Assembly: GCA_964569795.1 (NCBI GenBank)
Contig: CAZMVB010000009.1
Span: 69,182-133,181, forward strand
Length of the DNA stretch: 64,000 nt
Origin: JAHJDS01 sp964569795
GTDB lineage: Bacteria > Desulfobacterota > Desulfarculia > Desulfarculales > JAHJDS01
Reading direction: 5' to 3'
A model generated the notes under the pieces. That model saw only the letters and a program-made list of their open reading frames with translations, ran no database searches and was not told the origin of the DNA. Positions 41,876 to 49,126 of this stretch are shown here, piece after piece. Numbering within the stretch: the stretch's first letter is position 1; every line of letters begins with the position of its first letter. The position numbers and the translations under genes were made by a program.

Positions 41876-41948
41876 GCCCCCCGGACGGGACGGGACAGGA
41901 AACCCGGGGCGCCGGCCCGGTCCGGCCCCGGGACACAGGAGAATAAAG

Positions 41949-42596
41949 ATGACGGTTGACGAACTGGCCAAGAAGATCACCCGGATGAGGCACGACACCT
42001 TCCGGATCGAGGCCTCCAAGGTGATCTATTTCGACCCCTTTCAGATCGCGGGCGGTCCCCAGGCCGACGTGGTCTTCATCACCCACGACCACTACGATCA
42101 CTGCATGCCCGAGGCGGTGGCCAACATCGCCGGCCCGGACACGATCGTCGTCACCGAAAAGGACTGCGCCGCCAAGCTGGGCGACTTCACGGTCGAGGTC
42201 ATGAAGCCCGGGGACAAGAAGACCATCGCCGGGCTCGAGGTCGAGGCCGTGCCGGCCTATAACGTCGATCCCGACCGCCAGGGATTTCACCCCCGCACAA
42301 ACGCCTGGCTGGGATTCATCATCAACATCGACGGCGTCCGGGTCTATCACGCCGGCGACACCGATCACATCCCGGAGATGAAGCTCCTGGAAAACATCGG
42401 CATCGCCCTCTTGCCGGTCAGCGGCACCTACGTCATGACCGCCGAAGATGCCGTGGCCGCGGCCAAGAACATCAAGCCCGAGCTGGCCATCCCGATGCAC
42501 TATGACGCCATCGTCGGCACCGACGCCGACGCCAAGAAGTTCAAGGCCGACCTGGAGGGTCATATCCCGGTGCTGATCCTGCCCCAGCGCGATTGA
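41949..42596 (+). CDS. MBL-fold metal-dependent hydrolase (UlaG/UPF0173-like)
   Basis: A 215-residue protein with CAGGAGA upstream of its ATG. The metal motif is ITHDHYDHCMPE near residue 47, followed by NAWLGFIINIDGVRVYHAGDTDHIPEM and a late AIPMHYDAI, giving HxHxDH, Asp and the final His. This is the compact UlaG/UPF0173 type of MBL fold. Its substrate cannot be predicted. The MITE-like element ends 73 bases upstream. Confidence 0.87.
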   Translation: MTVDELAKKITRMRHDTFRIEASKVIYFDPFQIAGGPQADVVFITHDHYDHCMPEAVANIAGPDTIVVTEKDCAAKLGDFTVEVMKPGDKKTIAGLEVEAVPAYNVDPDRQGFHPRTNAWLGFIINIDGVRVYHAGDTDHIPEMKLLENIGIALLPVSGTYVMTAEDAVAAAKNIKPELAIPMHYDAIVGTDADAKKFKADLEGHIPVLILPQRD

Positions 42597-42606
42597 AATT
42601 ATTTTA

Positions 42607-42625
42607 AAGTGGCCTTAACGCCACC
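42607..42625 (-). terminator. Weak hairpin with T-rich tail after the ATC-hydrolase-like gene
   Basis: On the minus strand GTGGC and GCCAC pair around a six-base loop and are followed by TTTAAAATAATTT. It lies about 90 bases downstream of the stop at 42718 and just after the convergent MBL gene. The stem is short, so this is tentative. Confidence 0.35.
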
Positions 42626-42717
42626 GGTCTGGCCGAAGATATCGCCGGGCCTGATCCACCCCTGCTCACGGATGTTGTATGAATCTTTAACTACCAGTGC
42701 CGGTTATTGAATTTAAA

Positions 42718-43332
42718 TTACTTTTGATGGTAGTAAAAATCACACCAATCATCCCCATTGGCCAAGGTGCGTTGCCTTTTTAGCTCTACGTGGTCCGGCA
42801 CAAGTTCCGCTATCCGTTTATCAAGATCACAGTATGCTTTCGTTAACTCCACCACACCCTCATCTTTAAAAAAATCACGGTAGGGGCATTTATTTTGGTG
42901 CCAGCCGATACCATTTTCCAAATCAACTTCAACCTTTTCCCATGGCGGGCAGGGGAAAAAACGCTCATTTTTCGGCCCCAATAGCCTTAAATAACGATCG
43001 TATGGATTTTTGCTGCGGCGAACGAAGAAGGCCGCAATGCCAGTTAATTTTCGCGTTCTGCCTTCCCAAATCACTTTATGGATTGTTTCTACCAAATCAT
43101 CCTGTTTGTCTAACTCGTCTCCCACTGCGCGATACAGCGCCAGGCCCACTATTAAGAACATTCTGTGGAATCCCATTACACCCTTCTCTTTAGGCCTGCG
43201 CTTGTCTATTTCTTTATAATACCCTTTCATCCTATTCATTATTCTACGAGATAGCTCCTTACCCATTTCATGTTTCAATGCAGGTTTAAGTCTAAAAAGA
43301 AAAGATATCATATGGAATTTTAAATTGCTCAT
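42718..43332 (-). CDS. L-2-amino-thiazoline-4-carboxylate hydrolase (ATC hydrolase) family protein
   Basis: A 204-residue protein, clearly more AT-rich than its neighbours. The first ~120 residues are helical and basic; the C-terminal part has the ATC-hydrolase arrangement NKCPY ... AYCDLD ... TLANGDDWCDF, with Cys-x18-Cys-x2-Asp and Gly-x3-Cys. ATC hydrolase opens the thiazoline ring on the way to cysteine in some pseudomonads, but most family members are uncharacterised. The same domain pattern is at the C-terminus of the CMP-sugar synthetase at 11223. Composition suggests recent acquisition. Confidence 0.75.
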   Translation of the reverse strand: MSNLKFHMISFLFRLKPALKHEMGKELSRRIMNRMKGYYKEIDKRRPKEKGVMGFHRMFLIVGLALYRAVGDELDKQDDLVETIHKVIWEGRTRKLTGIAAFFVRRSKNPYDRYLRLLGPKNERFFPCPPWEKVEVDLENGIGWHQNKCPYRDFFKDEGVVELTKAYCDLDKRIAELVPDHVELKRQRTLANGDDWCDFYYHQK

Positions 43333-43627
43333 TCTTCAATTACCCCGCCAAAGTATTTCCAAACCACACATTTTTAAAGGTTAGAAACATCCAACCAGGC
43401 CTTCGTGCTCGGCTGAATTTTGTGGTTTCTATTCTTTCCGAGCCGCCAAAATGGGTGAATAACCGATTTTGAGCATACCTCGCCCTCAATGATTCAGTCA
43501 ACCGCTCGGTACTCAAGGGCTCTCATCCAAATACTGATTCATGGTGCCTGGCCAGGGGGCAGGCGAAGCAATTTGGTTATGCCGGTTGTCGGGTCTTTTC
43601 TTTCAACCGTGCCGTCTAACGCAGGGT
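43333..43627. other. AT-rich non-coding stretch
   Basis: About 295 bases between the ATC-hydrolase-like gene and a terminator. Composition is clearly more AT-rich than the window average. I see no convincing gene, RNA or repeat in it; the promoter of the ATC-hydrolase-like gene must lie at its left end. Confidence 0.4.
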
Positions 43628-43664
43628 AAAAACAAAAAACCCCCTCCGCGGGCAGCGGACGGGG
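43628..43664 (-). terminator. Strong rho-independent terminator
   Basis: On the minus strand CCCCGTCCGC and GCGGAGGGGG pair (ten positions, one G-G mismatch) around TGCCC and are followed by TTTTTTGTTTTT. It ends the two-gene unit of small exported/membrane proteins (44043 to 43712). Confidence 0.85.
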
Positions 43665-43711
43665 TCGATTCATTTATATTTGGGGCTTGGGGTTTGGTCA
43701 GACCCGTTCAA

Positions 43712-43798
43712 TCAGCCGGCGCCGCTCGAAACCAGCTGTGGCGCGATCACCAGGGCGGTCATGGCCAGAAACAGTCCGATCAAGATCAGCGTTCTCAC
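43712..43798 (-). CDS. 28-residue single-span membrane peptide
   Basis: A very short gene: GTG at 43798 preceded by GGGAG about 7 nt upstream, ending TGA at 43712. It encodes 28 residues, nearly all hydrophobic after MRT (LILIGLFLAMTALVIAPQLV), enough for one membrane helix with a short SSGAG tail. It lies between the 69-residue exported-protein gene and a strong terminator, so it is certainly transcribed if that gene is. Function unknown; type I toxin-like peptides and small accessory subunits have this look. Confidence 0.55.
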   Translation of the reverse strand: MRTLILIGLFLAMTALVIAPQLVSSGAG

Positions 43799-43833
43799 TC
43801 GTCTTCTCCCGCAGCTTCCGATGATTCGTAACG

Positions 43834-44043
43834 TCAGCCCTGCCTAGCATGGTCCTCGTTGACCGGATCCTCCCCGGCCCGCCGAATCGGCTTGGCCTGG
43901 AGGGTGACCTTGTTGACCGTCGCCGGGACCGGGGTCGTGACCTTGGCCTCGGGTCTGGTCCCCTGGTTCGGTGGTGCGGTGGCTGGTCCGACTGCGGCCA
44001 GGCTGAATATCAGAAACAGGATTAAAACCGCCATGCGCTCCAT
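43834..44043 (-). CDS. Small exported protein, unknown
   Basis: A 69-residue protein with GGGGAGG five bases before the ATG. The N-terminus MERMAVLILFLIFSLAAVGPATA is a signal peptide; the ~45-residue mature part is Pro/Thr/Val-rich and basic with no cysteines. No family recognised. It starts the small unit that also holds the 28-residue peptide, with a possible TATAGT -10 box upstream on the minus strand. Confidence 0.6.
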   Translation of the reverse strand: MERMAVLILFLIFSLAAVGPATAPPNQGTRPEAKVTTPVPATVNKVTLQAKPIRRAGEDPVNEDHARQG

Positions 44044-44272
44044 GGGAGCCTCCCCGACTCGGTTTCAGCCCCCAGGATAAGCAACCACCGGACCAACTCG
44101 GCCCCTCTGATTCGGCCTACTATAACAGCCCAATTTGACGAAATAAAGCCATTTTTTTTACGGAAACGAAAAAAATTTCGATGGCCTCGGGCAACCGGGC
44201 CTCGGAATGGCTTCCGATTTTCGGAATTTTATTTATCTGACGAGATAACGGGCCGACCCAGGCCGGGGCGGC

Positions 44273-45001
44273 TCAACCGATCCGTCCCTCGCGGGCCGGG
44301 GCCAGGTCGTGGCAGGGGATGATCCGGGAGATTTCGCCCGACTCCCAGCGGGCCTTGACCCGCTGGACCGTCTCCCAGGCCTGCAGGGCGTCGGTGTGGA
44401 CCCCGGGGCAGACCGCCGGCCCGGCCGACGGGAAATTGCGGTCATTGGCGCAGAAGCCGGTGATCAGGACCCGGCCCGCGGCCGTGTCGATGATCACCGA
44501 CTGGCCGCCCGGGGTGTGGCCCGGGGTGGCGATGACCTCGACGCCGGGGACGATCTGGGCGCCGCCCGTGAGCGGCACCAGGTTCACGCCCTCGAGAAAG
44601 TCCGGATCGTAGCGGTGGTCCAGGGGATGGGGGTTTAACGAAAAATCGAGCTCGGCGGACTGGACGAACACCCGGGCGTTCCGGCACAGGGCCGTGTTCT
44701 CGCAGTGGTCGTTGTGGAGATGGGTCTGGATGACGACGTCGATGTCGTCCGGCGTCAGATCGAATTTTTCAAGCGCATCCTCGAAGTACTGGCACTTGAT
44801 GCCCAGCTCTTCCTGGACATCGTCGGGGACCATGAAGTCTTCCAGGCCGGTATCGATCAGGATCTTCTGGTCGCCCCCCTCGAGATAAAAGGAGTAGATC
44901 GGGATCCAGATGGGCTGGCCGTAGCCGCGCAGGTAGGTCATGATGCCCTGGTCCGTGGCGTTGGCCCCGATGACCAGGGGGTGGATGACGAAGGGGGGCA
45001 C
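44273..45001 (-). CDS. MBL-fold lactonase-like hydrolase (AHL lactonase group)
   Basis: A 242-residue protein with a GTG start and AGGAGA nine bases upstream. QTHLHNDHCENT near residue 92 is the HxHxDH metal motif; TPGHTPGGQS near 160 provides the next His and CHDLAP near the end the last. The N-terminal YSFYLEGGDQKILIDTGLED fits the AHL-lactonase/AttM-type branch. Whether it opens acyl-homoserine lactones is unknown. Its ribosome binding site sits next to a solo end of the MITE-like element left at the end of the upstream enoyl-CoA hydratase gene. Confidence 0.85.
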   Translation of the reverse strand: MPPFVIHPLVIGANATDQGIMTYLRGYGQPIWIPIYSFYLEGGDQKILIDTGLEDFMVPDDVQEELGIKCQYFEDALEKFDLTPDDIDVVIQTHLHNDHCENTALCRNARVFVQSAELDFSLNPHPLDHRYDPDFLEGVNLVPLTGGAQIVPGVEVIATPGHTPGGQSVIIDTAAGRVLITGFCANDRNFPSAGPAVCPGVHTDALQAWETVQRVKARWESGEISRIIPCHDLAPAREGRIG

Positions 45002-45018
45002 TGTCTCGACTCTCCTTG

Positions 45019-45031
45019 ATAATCCGGGCTA
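45019..45031. repeat. Solo terminal repeat of the MITE-like element
   Basis: ATAATCCGGGCTA here is identical to bases 41864-41876, the right end of the palindromic element. The rest of the element is missing. On the minus strand it supplies the stop codon TAG of the enoyl-CoA hydratase gene, just as the full copy abuts the cooT stop. Confidence 0.5.
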
Positions 45032-45805
45032 ACGCCCCTTCCAGACCGGGGCGCGTTTTTCCAGAAAGGCCTTTACGCCCTCGGCGGCGTCCTCGGTGAC
45101 GCACAGCCGGGCGAAGTCCTGGTTCATGTACTCCATGGCCGGATCGAAGTCCAGGGCCTCGGTGTCGTACCAGGCCCGCTTGCCCATGGTCAGGGCGATG
45201 GGGGACTTGTCGATCAGCTTGGCGGCCAGTTCGGCCGTGGCCTCGTCCAGTTTTTCGTCCGGCACCACCCGGTTGACCAGCCCGATCTCGTAGCACCGCT
45301 GGGCCGACAGCAGGTCCCCGGTCAGAAGCATCTCCAGGGCGTGCTTGGCGGTGACCACGGTGCGCAAGGGCACGGCCGGGCCGTGACAGAACAGCCCGAC
45401 GTTGATGGCCGTGGTCCCGATCCTGGCCTTTTCACCGGCCACGGCCAGATCGCAGGCCGCCACCAGTCCGGCGCCGTTGGCCGCGGCCACGCCGTTGACC
45501 CGGGCGATGACCGGCTTGTTCATGGACCGGATGGTGATCAGCGGGTCCATCATCCCGGCCACCCAGGCGACGTACTCGGCCTCGGTCTGGCCGCCGTACT
45601 CGCTGATGTCTATCCCGGCGCAGAAGGCCTTGCCCGCGCCGGTGACCACCACCACCCGGACCTCCGGGTGGTCGTCCATTTGCTTGAGCGCGGCGTTGAA
45701 CTCGCGGCCCAGGGTGGTGCTGAAGGTGTTGAATTGCTCGGGCCGGTTGAGCGTGATCCGGCCGACGGACTGGCCGACCTCGACGATCACCGTTTCAAAG
45801 GACAT
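45029..45805 (-). CDS. Enoyl-CoA hydratase/isomerase family protein
   Basis: A 258-residue crotonase-fold protein; ATG at 45805 with GGAGG upstream. RITLNRPEQFNTFS, GAGKAFCAGIDISEYGG (oxyanion strand) and NGVAAANGAGLVAACDLAVAGEKARIG are family hallmarks. The usual catalytic Glu pair is replaced: the second conserved region reads NVGLFCHGPAVPLRTVV, lacking clear Glu residues, so it may be an isomerase, dehydrating or hydrolytic crotonase relative. The MBL gene downstream is on the same strand and begins 27 bases later. Confidence 0.85.
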   Translation of the reverse strand: MSFETVIVEVGQSVGRITLNRPEQFNTFSTTLGREFNAALKQMDDHPEVRVVVVTGAGKAFCAGIDISEYGGQTEAEYVAWVAGMMDPLITIRSMNKPVIARVNGVAAANGAGLVAACDLAVAGEKARIGTTAINVGLFCHGPAVPLRTVVTAKHALEMLLTGDLLSAQRCYEIGLVNRVVPDEKLDEATAELAAKLIDKSPIALTMGKRAWYDTEALDFDPAMEYMNQDFARLCVTEDAAEGVKAFLEKRAPVWKGR

Positions 45806-46035
45806 GGGCGCCTCCCGGGAAATGGTTGTCTCAGGGCGGCGGGCAGGGCTCCGCGGCGCGGAGCCGTCCTGCGCGACGGTCACCCCGGCCCATCCGGGAC
45901 CGCCGGGGGATAAGCCCGATCAGGGAAAGAGGATCATCGCCGGGGCCGGTCCCCCGGAGTGTCCGGACGACCGCCCGCACGCGGGACAATGGGCCGGCAT
46001 TGGGAGACGGACGAACCCCCCAGGTGATGACGTCC
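45806..46035. other. GC-rich intergenic stretch
   Basis: 230 bases between two minus-strand genes. It contains the palindrome GGCTCCGC-GGC-GCGGAGCC near 45848-45866 and otherwise no gene or clear signal. The palindrome has no T-run, so it is not assigned as a terminator. Confidence 0.35.
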
Positions 46036-46434
46036 TCAGCGGCGCCAGCGATAGCAGGTGCGGGTCGCCTTGCAGGGCAGGGTCAGCAGGTAATAGTGTT
46101 TCCGGTTGTTGACCGGCTTGAAGGCGAAAAAGTCGCGCATCACGCCGTTAACCTTGACCCGGGCGGCGTAAACCGTGCCGTCGGACTTGAGGGGCACGCC
46201 GTGGAACACGATCCGGCCGTGCTCGTCGGTGATGCCGCGCAGCGGAATGACCGTGTCCAGACACTGGGCCGTCAGAATCATCTCGAACTTGGCCCCGGGG
46301 GCCATCTTTTTTTCGTGGTTGGGGCCGGACTCGTAAACAAAGACGTTGATGGTATGGCCCGGCTGGGCCATGGCCGCCGGAACGAAGACCAGACAGGCAA
46401 CTATCGCCAAAAACGGCCAGTACTTGGGGCGCAT
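46036..46434 (-). CDS. Small exported protein, unknown
   Basis: A 132-residue protein with AGGAG before the ATG. Signal peptide YWPFLAIVACLVFVPAAMA, probably cleaved before QPGHT. The mature part is beta-rich (INVFVYESGP, FEMILTAQCLDTVIPLRGITDEHGRIVFHGVPL) and resembles a small immunoglobulin-like or carboxypeptidase-regulatory-like module; it ends with two cysteines that could form a disulfide. No confident family. Divergent from the rhodanese-like gene at 46555. Confidence 0.62.
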   Translation of the reverse strand: MRPKYWPFLAIVACLVFVPAAMAQPGHTINVFVYESGPNHEKKMAPGAKFEMILTAQCLDTVIPLRGITDEHGRIVFHGVPLKSDGTVYAARVKVNGVMRDFFAFKPVNNRKHYYLLTLPCKATRTCYRWRR

Positions 46435-46518
46435 CTCTCACTCCTGGGCAGGTTACGCGGTAATTCTAACCAATCAGGGCCGTCGAGGTCAACAGTTCCC
46501 GCGTTGCGGCCCTAGGCG

Positions 46519-46548
46519 TTGACCGGATCGGGGCCCCTCTGCTAGATT
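46519..46548 (+). promoter_or_regulatory. Leaderless-type promoter of the secreted redox module
   Basis: TTGACC at 46519-46524 and TAGATT at 46543-46548, 18 bases apart; the ATG at 46555 comes six bases after the -10 box with no ribosome binding site. Confidence 0.6.
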
Positions 46549-46554
46549 TACCTG

Positions 46555-47169
46555 ATGAACCCGCGGTCGGAGTCGAGGATCGTGCGCCCCCTGTCCATCA
46601 GACGCCTGTTGACCGGTGTTCTGACCCTGTTCCTGCTGGCCCTGCTCCTGGGGGTCGGCTTCAACGCCGTCAATCCCGTGGGCGAGCGCCTGCCCCTGAT
46701 CCCGGAGTACTCCCGGCACACCCCCTACCGGGTCATCTCTCTTCACCAGGCGGCCGAGATCTTTCTGGCCCAGCAATTCTACCTGTGGCGGACTTGGGGG
46801 GGCGGCAAGGTCCTCTTCCTGGACGCCCGGGCCCGCCTGGAATGGCAGGACCACCGCATCCCGGGCGCGATGCTGATGTACCCCCTGTCCTACGTCCAGT
46901 GGTCCTGTGACAAGAAAACCGGCCGCTGCCGGGAGGAGCGTAACGACTATTTCGGACGGGTCCTCTATCCCTTCACCCCGGCCTTCAAGGACAAGAAACT
47001 GCCCCTGATCGTTTACGGCCGGACCCTGTTCTACAACCTGGCGGCCGAGCTGGCCTGGCGCCTTCACAAACGGGGGCACTCAAACATCCGGCTCATGGAG
47101 GCCTCCCTGGCCGACTGGAAGGCGGCCGGCCTGCCGATCTACGGACCGCAACTGACGGGGCCCAAATGA
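46555..47169 (+). CDS. Membrane-anchored rhodanese-like protein lacking the catalytic Cys
   Basis: A 204-residue protein. A membrane segment near residues 19-36 (LLTGVLTLFLLALLLGVGF) is followed by a rhodanese fold: VLFLDARARLEWQDHRIPGAML and the C-terminal LIVYGRTLFYNLAAELAWRLHKRGHSNIRLMEASLADWKAAGLPI. In active rhodaneses a Cys follows the LIVY strand; here it is Gly155. Two Cys (near 118 and 125) lie in an insertion. It may bind rather than transfer sulfur. The stop overlaps the MauE-like gene's start. Confidence 0.85.
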   Translation: MNPRSESRIVRPLSIRRLLTGVLTLFLLALLLGVGFNAVNPVGERLPLIPEYSRHTPYRVISLHQAAEIFLAQQFYLWRTWGGGKVLFLDARARLEWQDHRIPGAMLMYPLSYVQWSCDKKTGRCREERNDYFGRVLYPFTPAFKDKKLPLIVYGRTLFYNLAAELAWRLHKRGHSNIRLMEASLADWKAAGLPIYGPQLTGPK

Positions 47170-47909
47170 GCGGAACGGCGGCAACCATGGGCTGGCGGGC
47201 CCCGACCCGGGCCGAGCGGTTCTTCCTGGCCGCAAGCGTGGCCTGCCTGGCCGTGTGGGGGCTCGGCTTCGAGCTGGGGCGGATCTGGAACCCGTGGGGG
47301 CTCGAGATGGCCCGGTGGTCCTGGTCCTGGTTCGGGCCGAAGGGCCCCTGGGGAATGCTCGGGGCCATGTCCTCCTTTACCGGGTGGTGGCACGGTTTCG
47401 ATGTGGCCCTGTTGGCGGTCATCTTCGGCGGGGCCGGGGTTTTGGCCTGGCTGGCCTTCAGGTTCCTGCCCGCGCCCTGGCTCATCCTGGCCGGACGGCT
47501 GTACCTGGGCTACGTCTTCGTTGACGCCTCCCTCGAAAAGATCCTCCATCCCCAGGTCTTTGCCTCGGCCATGGTCCAGTACGACCTGTTCCCCCATTTC
47601 CTGGTCAACCTGGCCTCGCTGTGGGTCCCCTGGCTGGAGTTGCTGTGCGGCCTGGCGTTGATCCTGGGCCTGTGGACCCGGGTGTCCGGGTTCGTGCTCA
47701 GCGGTCTGCTGGGCTGGTTCCTGTTCGCGATCATCATCAACATCTTTCGGGGCAATTCGTTCGATTGCGGCTGCGGCACGGCCGGGGACGACGTCCTGGG
47801 CTGGGGGGTGGTCTGGCGGGACGTGTACATGCTCATGATCGCCTTGACCGTCTTCCTGTTCGACCGCGGTTTTCTGGCCGTGGACCGGCTGTTCAGGCGG
47901 AAGAAATGA
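47166..47909 (+). CDS. MauE/DoxX-like membrane protein
   Basis: A 247-residue membrane protein. About six hydrophobic segments are visible. The second half (RLYLGYVFVDASLEKILHPQVFA ... LVPWLELLCGLALILGLWTR) matches MauE/DoxX four-helix proteins. Between helices it has a SFDCGCG motif, a plausible redox or metal pair. MauE-type proteins assist formation of disulfides or quinone cofactors in the periplasm; that role is inferred. The TlpA-like and DsbD-alpha-like genes follow. Confidence 0.82.
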   Translation: MSGTAATMGWRAPTRAERFFLAASVACLAVWGLGFELGRIWNPWGLEMARWSWSWFGPKGPWGMLGAMSSFTGWWHGFDVALLAVIFGGAGVLAWLAFRFLPAPWLILAGRLYLGYVFVDASLEKILHPQVFASAMVQYDLFPHFLVNLASLWVPWLELLCGLALILGLWTRVSGFVLSGLLGWFLFAIIINIFRGNSFDCGCGTAGDDVLGWGVVWRDVYMLMIALTVFLFDRGFLAVDRLFRRKK

Positions 47910-48031
47910 TCCCGCCCCCGGGGACCGGCCGCCGTTTGCACCTTCCGGTGCACCGTAGTAAATTGAAGTCAGGCCCTCGGGGTCGGGCCTCCAGGGAGCG
48001 TCCCGGCTCCGGATTCTTCAGGAGGAAGCTT

Positions 48032-48565
48032 ATGAGTCGCTGGCCGTTCACGGCGATGGTTCTCTGCCTGGCGTGCCTTGTTTGGGCCGCCCCCCTGACC
48101 GCCTCCGCGGCGGTGCCCCTGGGCAGCCGCTTCACGGGCATCGTCCTGCCCGACGTCCAGAGACGGCCGGTGGACATCGGCCGCCTGGTGGGCAAGAAGG
48201 TGCTGTTGCTCATCTACTGGTCGCTGACCTGCGGCCAGTGCGCCAAGGACGTGCCCCGGCTGCTCAAGCTGGCCGAGAAATACCGCGGCCCGAAATTCAT
48301 GGTGGTCTTCGTCAACGGCGACGGGGACGAGATGCGGGGCACGGTTTACTACTACATGAAGGCCAAGCACGTCCACTGGATCTCGGTCATGGACAAGCTC
48401 GTGATCGACGACTACGAGTTCAAGAAGAGGTTTCGGGTGATGGCCACGCCCGGGGTGAACGTGGTCGATATCAAGGGGATCGTCCGCTACTCGCATGACG
48501 GCGGGGTGGACTATTTCAAGCTGAGGAGGGCGATCGAGTCGTCCCTGGCCGAGGCCAAGCGATGA
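48032..48565 (+). CDS. TlpA-like exported thioredoxin-fold protein
   Basis: A 177-residue protein with AGGAGG before the ATG. Signal peptide FTAMVLCLACLVWAAPLTASA; then a thioredoxin-like domain with LLIYWSLTCGQCAKDVP, a CxxC pair (Cys-Gly-Gln-Cys), the VVFVNGDGDE strand and the cis-Pro region FRVMATPGVNVVD. Periplasmic disulfide reductase or peroxiredoxin-like. The stop overlaps the next start (ATGA). Confidence 0.87.
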   Translation: MSRWPFTAMVLCLACLVWAAPLTASAAVPLGSRFTGIVLPDVQRRPVDIGRLVGKKVLLLIYWSLTCGQCAKDVPRLLKLAEKYRGPKFMVVFVNGDGDEMRGTVYYYMKAKHVHWISVMDKLVIDDYEFKKRFRVMATPGVNVVDIKGIVRYSHDGGVDYFKLRRAIESSLAEAKR

Positions 48566-49041
48566 GACGGGTCCTGATCGGTTGCCTGGCGGTCTGGGTC
48601 GGTCTGGCCGGCGCCGCCCTGGCCAACGATCAGCCGGTGGTCAAGACCAGTCTGCGGGTGGTCCCGGCCCGGGTCAAGGCCGGTTCGGCCGCCGTGGCCG
48701 TGCTCACCCTGCGGATCCTCCCGGGGCACCACATCAACGTCCCCCGGCCGCCCCTGAAGGACCTGATGCCCACCCGGTTGATCCTCGAACCGTCGCCCGG
48801 CCTGAAGCTGGTCCGCGTCAACTGGCCCCCGGGGCACGTGGTCAAGATGCCCTTCGCGGACAGGCCCCTGCCGTTCTACGACGGGACCGTGGTCGTGGCC
48901 CTTCAGCTCCGGGTGGAGGCCGACGCCAGACCCGGCCGCCGGATCCTCCGGGCCAAGGTGCACTACCAGGCCTGCGACCAGAGTTCCTGCCTGTTACCGG
49001 AGAGCGTATCAGTATCCGGGGCCCTGGAGGTCGTCAAATAG
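48562..49041 (+). CDS. DsbD N-terminal (alpha) domain-like exported protein
   Basis: A 159-residue protein with a signal peptide (RRVLIGCLAVWVGLAGAALA). The C-terminal VHYQACDQSSCLLPESV motif is that of the DsbD alpha domain, where the two Cys form the redox pair that accepts electrons from the membrane part of DsbD. Here the domain stands alone; a MauE-like membrane partner is encoded two genes upstream. This closes the module, and a strong terminator follows. Confidence 0.82.
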   Translation: MRRVLIGCLAVWVGLAGAALANDQPVVKTSLRVVPARVKAGSAAVAVLTLRILPGHHINVPRPPLKDLMPTRLILEPSPGLKLVRVNWPPGHVVKMPFADRPLPFYDGTVVVALQLRVEADARPGRRILRAKVHYQACDQSSCLLPESVSVSGALEVVK

Positions 49042-49077
49042 ACGGTCCCCGGCGCCTGAGTGATCCGGGCTGAAAGA

Positions 49078-49108
49078 GGCCCCGCCCATGAGAGCGGGGC
49101 CTTTTCTT
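49078..49108 (+). terminator. Rho-independent terminator of the secreted redox module
   Basis: GGCCCCGC (49078-49085) and GCGGGGCC (49094-49101) form a perfect eight-base-pair stem with an eight-base loop, followed by TTTTCTTT. It lies about 40 bases after the stop at 49041 and also faces the convergent regulator gene. Confidence 0.85.
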
Positions 49109-49126
49109 TGGCGGACAAACGAACGG

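Noticed and set aside
41670..42563. 297-codon minus-strand frame over the MITE and MBL gene
   Set aside because: It crosses a palindromic element and is antisense to a well-supported MBL gene.
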